A DNA stretch of 64,000 bases from Cydia pomonella (lineage: Eukaryota > Arthropoda > Insecta > Lepidoptera > Tortricidae). Of the stretch, positions 56,940-64,000 are shown piece by piece. Position 1 is the stretch's first letter. Each line of letters begins with the position of its first letter. The stretch spans positions 6,968,501 to 7,032,500 of the forward strand of contig NC_084708.1 in assembly GCF_033807575.1 (NCBI RefSeq), in the 5' to 3' direction. Both the position numbers and the translations under genes were made by a program. The notes below the pieces were generated by a model. That model worked only from the letters and a program-made list of their open reading frames with translations. It had not been told where the DNA came from and did not search any database.

Positions 56940-57325
56940 AAATTCAGGTGTTTATAAACAAGTGCCTGCGGCGCATCCTAGGGATTTACTGGCCACGAAC
57001 TATCTCAAACGTCAGATTGTGGCAGATGACTGACCAGAAACCCATAAGCCAGGAAATTGTAAGGAAATGGATCGATGGATCGGACACACGCTCTGTAGAC
57101 CGGACAACCACTTGTCCAAGAAGTGTCTCCGCTGGCAGTCGACTGGCAGTAGACGGTCAGGGCGGCCTCGTCCCTAATGGAGGCGATCAGTTGAGAAGGA
57201 GGCTGGCTCAACTGGACTCTGCTGGAAAGAGCTGGAAGTAGCCGCCCAGGATCGCGCCAAATGGAAAATTCTTCTGCGAGCCCTATGTCCCTAATGAGGG
57301 ATAACAGGATTACATCATCATCAAG
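56940..57325 (+). mobile_element. LINE C-terminal fragment (RTE-like), frameshifted
   Basis: The frame starts VFINKCLRRILGIYWPRTIS and NVRLWQMTDQKPISQEI, typical of an RTE-type LINE just before the end of ORF2. After a frame change near 57070 the text continues IGHTLCRPDNHLSKK in another frame. A CATCATCATCAAG tail lies near 57315. It is dead and 5'-truncated. Confidence 0.75.
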
Positions 57326-57329
57326 CATG

Positions 57330-58918
57330 TTCCAAATTTAGAAGCAAAGCTTTTTCAAGTTCGGTATAAGATCACATTATCATCCCTAATATCTTATCGA
57401 GCAATATAAATCTTGTATTGCATTCGGTCGCGATAAGCGATGAATTCCAGTGGCGGGCTACCGTGCGATAACCTTTCTCGAAGAATAGTAATCCACTCCA
57501 CAGATAATAAGGCTTGGAATATTAGTCGTGCCATACACGTGGCCCGACTCGGTAATTGGGTTTAAACGATAGACGAAATTGACGAGGGTTTCATGTGATG
57601 CCGCATTCCCGCGACATTTACAAACATATCACGAGTGCGGTATTGTTTTTTCTCCTTGTCATCTATTCATGTTGCTTATAAAACACCAGTCCCATCAACT
57701 CTCATGCAAATCCATTTAGCATTGACTCCGAGATTCGTAACAGTTCAGCGTATTCTGAGATCGCATTTACATTGGTTCGTATGTTTTCGGCAAGCGATTG
57801 GAACCAATATAACCCCCTATTTTTTCTCTTGTGTCGACGGAGTCTTCGCCACTCGAGCTGTTGAGAGAAATGGGTAACTTTTTTACAAGTTTCAGATTGC
57901 ATATCCGTTGTTTGCCGAGCCCTGGGGGATGGGTAATTTTGCGAGTGTCGGATCCATTAGGTTTCGGAGCCGCTGCGATCTAGCACTTCTATTTTGTCCC
58001 GAGTGTAAGCTCGTGCCTAGAATAACTTGATATCATGTATCCGTAACAATTATGCGCAATCGAAGGCTTTATCTAGATTGGTTTGTCTGAGGAGATTCGC
58101 TTGTCGGCGTTATTGATAAGAGCTCTAGTTGCGGTGTTTGTGGTCCGCAGGCCAGCACGGTTCCGTTCTCCGCAATCACGACCGTCTCCGGGGCTCGGCG
58201 ATAAGCAATTTCATTATTACTCTAGCTGCCAGGGAAATGGCCTTTCGAGTTATTTACGTAAATTGACAAATAGAGCAGATTGATATTCCGACATAATGGG
58301 TTCCTGGTGCGCTTTAATGGCCTGTGGTCTATAAAAATATATTTAAAGAGAGTCGCTTGAGCTTGCCGAGTATTCTGCTCAAAGCTGAGCGCATGCGGGT
58401 CGAGCGGTAAGTCGAATTTCGAATCAGTACCGAAATCCATTACAACTATCAGTAATTGTAGAGCGCTGATATACTGGTATAAAAAGCGTTCGATTTCCCT
58501 GCGCGTGTAAAGTGATTACAACATCACCCTTGCCATAATTGCAATATTGCACTCTGTTTCGCACCTACGTTGATAAAGTTGCTTCGTTAACGCTAGCTCG
58601 ATAAGATAACTGAATCATCGTAATTGCATGCAATGTTATTCCAATGTTCCAATTAACTGATGCAGACGTGACGATGCTTCAATTTACTTTACGGATTAAG
58701 GATGATTTGCGCTACACCGAGTTCGTGATGAGCTGCCGATCTTGTTAAATATAATCAGATTAAATTAAATATTTACAGTCTCAAATTCCGTATTTTTTTT
58801 CCTTCCGTAATTTTGACTTGCCGCGCCGTCTGTATTTCTTGGCAAATGTGATTTAATTAATACGATTTCAATAGGTCTAATAAATCTAAACTAGTGACAT
58901 ATTCCGCCCCTTCCCATC
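57330..58918. other. Intronic DNA, nothing recognised
   Basis: Unique-looking, moderately GC sequence with no exon that I can support. Confidence 0.45.
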
Positions 58919-58919
58919 A

Positions 58920-59175
58920 GGGTAAATAAATAAATATTTGGGGACAATCTTACACATATCGACCTAGCCCCAAACTAAGCAAAGTTTGTATTATGGGTAC
59001 TAGGCGACGATATACATATGTACATATATAGATAAATACATACTTATATACATAAAAAAACACCCATGACTCAGGAACAAAGATCTGTGTTCATCACATA
59101 AATAAATGTCCTTACCTGGATTCGAACCCAGGACCACCGCCTTCATAGGCAGGGTCACTACCCACTTGGCCAATA
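58920..59175 (-). mobile_element. tRNA-headed SINE
   Basis: On the minus strand it has TTGGCCAAGTGGGTAGTGAC, CCTGGGTTCGAATCCAGG and AAGGACATTTATTTATGTG, then ACCCATAATAC near its end. It is the family of 34075-34345. Confidence 0.85.
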
Positions 59176-59179
59176 CAAT

Positions 59180-59899
59180 TAAATGACGCTGCAGTGTCAA
59201 CTGTATAAAGAATTAGGTGGCCGATCATATCAGGCATGCTTTTGTGAGTCATATTTAAGTCTGTCAGATCAAAGACAACATCAACGTCATTGTTTAGATT
59301 TCAACTATGTAAATATCAATGAAACTATATGTTTATTGGATACTGAATTAGCAAGTGCACTTCAAATACTCCTGAGCCCTAATTAAATAACATGTTTAAT
59401 AGTTATCGTGTTTCGCATAACTTTGTTACTAACACCCGCTGCACTTGATCTTATAAATTAGAGAACTTTCAGACAAATCTGTATAGACGGTTTGGAGGAT
59501 GCGTTTGTTAGCTATTCAGTTATATCATGAATTACAACTTTAAATACTTGTTTGAGTATTATGTTAGTATTCGTCTTCCTCTGATGCTGTTTTCATAATA
59601 TAAAAATCTTGTAAATTGATCTAATGGACGCTCGATATTGGTCTGATCTGTGATTGCCTTTTCGTTCGTTGCAGTTCGTGTAGCTACCGTTGGCGCTTGT
59701 TGCGTATGCAAATGTTTAGCCAAGGTATGGTTGGACCGGACCGATACAGCGTTATATTTACGATGCTTGATATATAAATAATCTTTACTTAATTTAGTCG
59801 TTATCTTTTATCTCTTTTTCAATTTGTTCACTCCATATTATTATGTTTTATATTATTTTATGTTTTTTTCCTTCTTGTCTGTTACCTTTCGTGATTTTT
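59180..59899. other. Intronic DNA, nothing recognised
   Basis: The 67-codon frame at 59183-59386 begins in the SINE flank and has no domain. Confidence 0.4.
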
Positions 59900-60062
59900 C
59901 TCACTTGATGGACTCATCGGAAGATCAGCGCTGGAAGCCACCAGCAACATGCTGAGATGAGGCCATTTCGTGGCACTTTATACTTTCTTTGTTTTTGTTA
60001 TATCATGTAATTTAATGTGTCTTGTTTGTGTTTACGAATAAAAATTATTCTATTCTATTCTA
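59900..60062 (+). mobile_element. LINE 3' UTR with TTCTA tail
   Basis: TGGACTCATCGGAAGATCAG, CGCTGGAAGCCACCAGC, ATGAGGCCATTTCGTGGCAC and a TTCTATTCTATTCTA end match a 3' UTR type common in lepidopteran LINEs. No coding part remains. Confidence 0.65.
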
Positions 60063-63000
60063 AATAACCGAGGTTTTCAAAGCACAGATTTGAATTTACT
60101 AGGATGTGGATCTATATACTGAGTTTACCGTCAAAATCGTGAATTTTTGAAACACAAGTGTCTGTTCTGTTGTGTCTAATTACATGGTTGTTTGACTATT
60201 ATTTTTGTAATGAAAGTGATATGATTTGAACCAGGTTAATCTGCGTATTTCCTATTTGAGATTAGAAGTGATAAAAATAGGTTACGATAACTTAAAGACT
60301 TCGAATTCGTATTACTCCGTACGGGATTCTCCGAATGTATGATTTGATAGTGAGAGAAGATATTTACGTTGGTGTTCGCGTAAGTATTCAGCGACACCTT
60401 ATACGCATTTTTGTTTACGTATTAAGGAACTCTTGCCTCGCTGGGGATAAATCCGTCAACGCAGCACTCGCAGGGTGGGCCTCGTAAACACGGCTGTTTA
60501 TTTTATTACAACACTCCTTATTTATTATTTCGTTTACTTACGCCTCTGTAACGACCGAATATTTTTCTATATACACCTATAAAACGACCCTAATACAGTA
60601 ACTTTAATGATTACGTAACAAGGAAGCTTTGACGCCTTCAAGAAATTTATGAACAAAGTTTTCGTGTCGTTTCACATAATTAAGAGAGTCCAATAAACAT
60701 CTGGGGTTTAGAACGCAAAAAATCAGGAAAAGATACCGACTGTCAAACTAATTCAGTGGGATTAGGCCGAAGCCGAACCGGGGCACGCGGGCAAAAAGCG
60801 GCATCCATCAACGGGCCAATAAGCTCTTGGATATTTTTAAAACACTTCACTATCACGAAGCATTCAGAACAATTCACATCCAAGTCCTTGTTCAAACAGA
60901 AATGGCGCCCGAACTCCTAAAATCCCCGCAATGGATGCGGCACCTCGTACCTTTTACGGCAGGAGCCGGTTCCAAAATAAAAGTAAAATACCCTTGACTA
61001 ATTCCGTTGATATGGATGACGGCATGCGTATCACACGATGTGATTAACCACAAATTAATTGGCTGTTTCATCCCAATTACTTCATTTGTGAATTAAAAAA
61101 ATTCGCGTATTCAGATGTTCGTATTTACAATTAGTATAAAAGTGGTATGGATTAGTAACGTCATTTAGATCTTAATTGGCATGATCATCGGCTTTATTTT
61201 AAGAACATTTTAGTGTATTTTTAATTGCACCATTAAAACGAGTGTAGGTGTAATTGCATTCGTGATAAACACCAGGGGAGGGCGGGGTAACGCCACGTAC
61301 GACGGCGGTGAAGGATGACGGCGATTATTACTCGTATTATCCACCCCTGGATGTCGCCCACGCTTCCCCTGCACTCTTAGAAATGCTTAAGCACACCTAT
61401 GCATTACACCTTGGTTTTATTTAATTCACTATACCTACTAAGTATATTTACGAGACAACAGCGGGGATTTTACCGCCGGAATTTTACTTATTTTATTCGT
61501 CTATTAAAAATCCTGTTAGAGTTGTTATTCAGCTTCATTGGCGGAATCAGACAAGATTGGAAGAAACCGTAAAACGGGCGCCAGTCGTCTTGCGTTCAAT
61601 TTCAAGAGAAAAATCCTCAATGAAGAAAAATTAAGCTTATTTTATAGGAGCGTTTTCAGGTATATCGGCGTTCTTTATAATTCTTTTGTACACGACTAGG
61701 TATTAGCGGCGTAGCGATAAACATATTTCCTAGGCAAACCGAGCCTTATTTCTCGGGTTTATTGTTTTTCGATTCCCTTCAGATATAATGCTCAATTGGT
61801 TAAAAAAAGAAAACGAAAAGTCCAGTGACTTCGTTCGTACTAAGTGGTATGGGTCTTTAAACGTCTACGATGCAATTACATACTTATCTTACTACAAAAG
61901 AGGGATCAAGCGTATATAGAAGACGTCTTCACACCTCCGCTTGTTCTATTGAGGGAGTTAATTCACAAATCTTTGTGAAAGGGATCGTTTTGAATTTCTT
62001 TGTTAAGACGAATCTTGTTAAGGACAAAGCGGTTAACCGACTGACAAATAGACTATAAGGCATCAAATTTCACACATTGCTTCCGGATCTTTTTATATGA
62101 AACGTGATGATTTTGATCTATTATTGTGTTTCATATCACGTTACCTTCTATTTTAGTCGAATAACAAACCTTTTATTGTCGATTTTTTCCTAAATGTTCG
62201 CCTTCGCCTGGCCTCCTCATTTTAGTGTAAACAGCACTAAATTAAACTAATTTATGATGCCTTAAGGTGTTTTACAAGCTGATTTGTAGGTGTTGATTGT
62301 TATGAGCGCGCCGTGTCGCCATATCCCAGTCTAATTCTGTCTATGCCTGCGCAATGTAAACTTACTATACGACCAACTGCTGAATTAGGTTGCCCACGCG
62401 CGTCTTACACGACAAGTTATTACCTTTCAACAGTCTAATACGACAACCAGACAATTTGTTTGCGAGCGGAGCTATAAATCGTTCCTTTAATAGAATTCAC
62501 CGTGTCTTGTTTCTGATATTGTTATAGCACAATTTTATACATACCATACGGTTTATGTCGATGACGTTAAATCGTCCTGTCATAAAAAGGAATCGAAAGG
62601 AATAAAATTCAAATGTGTATAGCCATTTACGTTATGTCCTCGTCGTGTGACACAAGGTGTGCAATAACCTATATTATTCACGGATTATGCCACTCAAATG
62701 TTCGGACGAAAGGATGGAACTTTTAACTGAACCAAAATAAATGCGCTCTCTTATTTGGTATGCATAGTTGTTACAGATCTTGAGGCCTCAGTCACACTGG
62801 CTATCTTGAGCGTTATAATCAGAATGCCTCGCCAAAATATGTGCCTTATTCCTTTGTAACAAGGCGAAAAATGACCACACATTTATGACGTTGATTATTC
62901 TAACCGGCCCGGATACCTTCACCATAACGCTCTGTTCTGCCAACAACCAATAAAACTGTCGCTATTGCAACATGCATCGATTAAATACACTTTTTATGCA

Positions 63001-64000
63001 TCGAAGTTAACGGCGTCCGCTATTCCCGACACCCTGTACACGTATTATGATTACCTAATCGTTTGTTATGGGATGTGGTGAGGCTGTAAACTGTTGTTCG
63101 TTTAGTGGTTTTCCTGTTGCTTCACCTCTGTCGTGTCTGTTTGCCTGAAGGTTTTATTCTAAGATTCATGTAGGTAATACAGTCAGCATCAATATTATCG
63201 GATGAAACAACGCGCCATACCAGAATACCAGATACTTTATCTGGTATTCTGGATAACTTTTCCAAATATATATATATCTCTTAAATTATGGCACTATCCC
63301 CCGCTGAATGTATTTCTGTACTTGTGCAGAACGTACATTTGTACTCTTGTGTCTGTGTCAGCTCGTTTGCCTCGAGATATCTGACTTTAACTCGGCATTG
63401 ACAATGGTTGTCGCTTTTAATTCCTAACTAGTTAAGCACATGTATCTGAGGGTATCAATTATATTCATAAAAGTTATCGCTGCCCCTGCGCATTTTGCAC
63501 GGAGGCGACGGAATAATAAACCACGACATTTTCCCCGACGAGCCCCTCTGACTCGAGTGCATAACTCTGCACACCTTTATTCAACCACCTCTGCACTTTT
63601 ATTTTATTTCCTTCCACGCCTCGCATAATTTCAGAATAATGCCCGTGTTGTGCCCTAAAATCTTTATATCTTGAAGGGGACGTACGAAATATCAGGTCTA
63701 TTATGCGACGCCATTTTATCCTTACAAATGGGGTTTTGTGTGAATGTAATGAGTGCTTTATTCGGAGGTGCGAATGCTATAGCCTCAATAGTGAAGCACG
63801 CGATATTCTTACAGCACAATGGAGACTTATTAATATTTTATTATTCACCGCCCTTCTTGTGGTGGGAGGCTAAGTTCAAAACATACAGTACGTAGGTATA
63901 TCGTTGCCATCTCATCCGATTAATAATTAGAAGTCTCTGAATTCCAAAATTAGGTATCAATATTTAAACATGGAGATGCTCTAGATTCATGATCATTTCA
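60063..64000. other. Repeat-poor intronic DNA
   Basis: No gene, RNA or repeat family is recognised to the window end. ACCAGAATACCAGATAC / GTATTCTGG near 63220-63252 forms a short hairpin. Confidence 0.45.

Larger units (their letters stand above)
26413..64000 (+). other. Presumed very long intron of the gene starting at 26322
   Basis: The exon ends in a strong donor and no confident exon follows to the end of the window. The stretch carries SINEs, LINE fragments and two large inverted repeats, plus long repeat-poor parts (about 34.4-44.6 kb and 60.1-64 kb). Repeat-poor intron sequence of this size often holds regulatory elements of developmental genes; that is inference. Confidence 0.4.

Overview
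This window is nuclear DNA of an insect, most likely a moth or butterfly. The evidence is intron-bearing genes with GT-AG splice sites, AT-rich spacers, and many interspersed repeats of types I recognise from lepidopteran genomes: tRNA-headed SINEs, the 'ggaaccct' element, RTE and Jockey/CR1-like LINE tails, and short hairpin MITEs. No bacterial-style gene organisation is present. I cannot name the species.

Region 1 (1-16640) is the larger part of a plus-strand glycogenin gene, the self-glucosylating primer of glycogen. The window opens inside an exon: bases 1-20 encode the DxD metal site. Exons follow at 7649-7811, 8726-8852, 9303-9474, 12923-13793 and 15082-16319. All splice phases agree and the polyadenylation signal is near 16612. 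A 963-base exon (11719-12681), very rich in histidine and phase 0 at both ends, lies between the catalytic domain and the glycogen-synthase-binding motif. It looks like a removable cassette. The C-terminus is extended by hundreds of Pro/Ala residues encoded by a 24-bp minisatellite. Several further small exons are possible. The 7.6-kb first intron holds a LINE relic, a dead two-exon gene copy and other debris.

Region 2 (16640-26000) is intergenic and rich in mobile DNA. It contains two LINE C-terminal relics, several 'ggaaccct' repeats, a hairpin MITE and a tRNA-Asp(GUC) gene. It also holds a very young 2.64-kb LTR retrotransposon with two identical 244-bp LTRs but only fragments of coding sequence, so it is probably non-autonomous.

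Region 3 (26000-64000) begins with a first coding exon (26322-26412) encoding a signal peptide and the start of what resembles a RYK/Derailed WIF domain. I find no later exon, so the rest is probably one very long intron. Its parts 34.4-44.6 kb and 60.1-64 kb are nearly free of recognisable repeats. The part 46.6-53.2 kb contains two large inverted-repeat structures. The more striking is a palindrome of about 3.75 kb (49365-53112). Each arm carries a two-exon THAP-type zinc-finger gene and the same SINE insertion. The two THAP copies are damaged in different ways. This palindrome and the glycogenin cassette are the best candidates for something undescribed.
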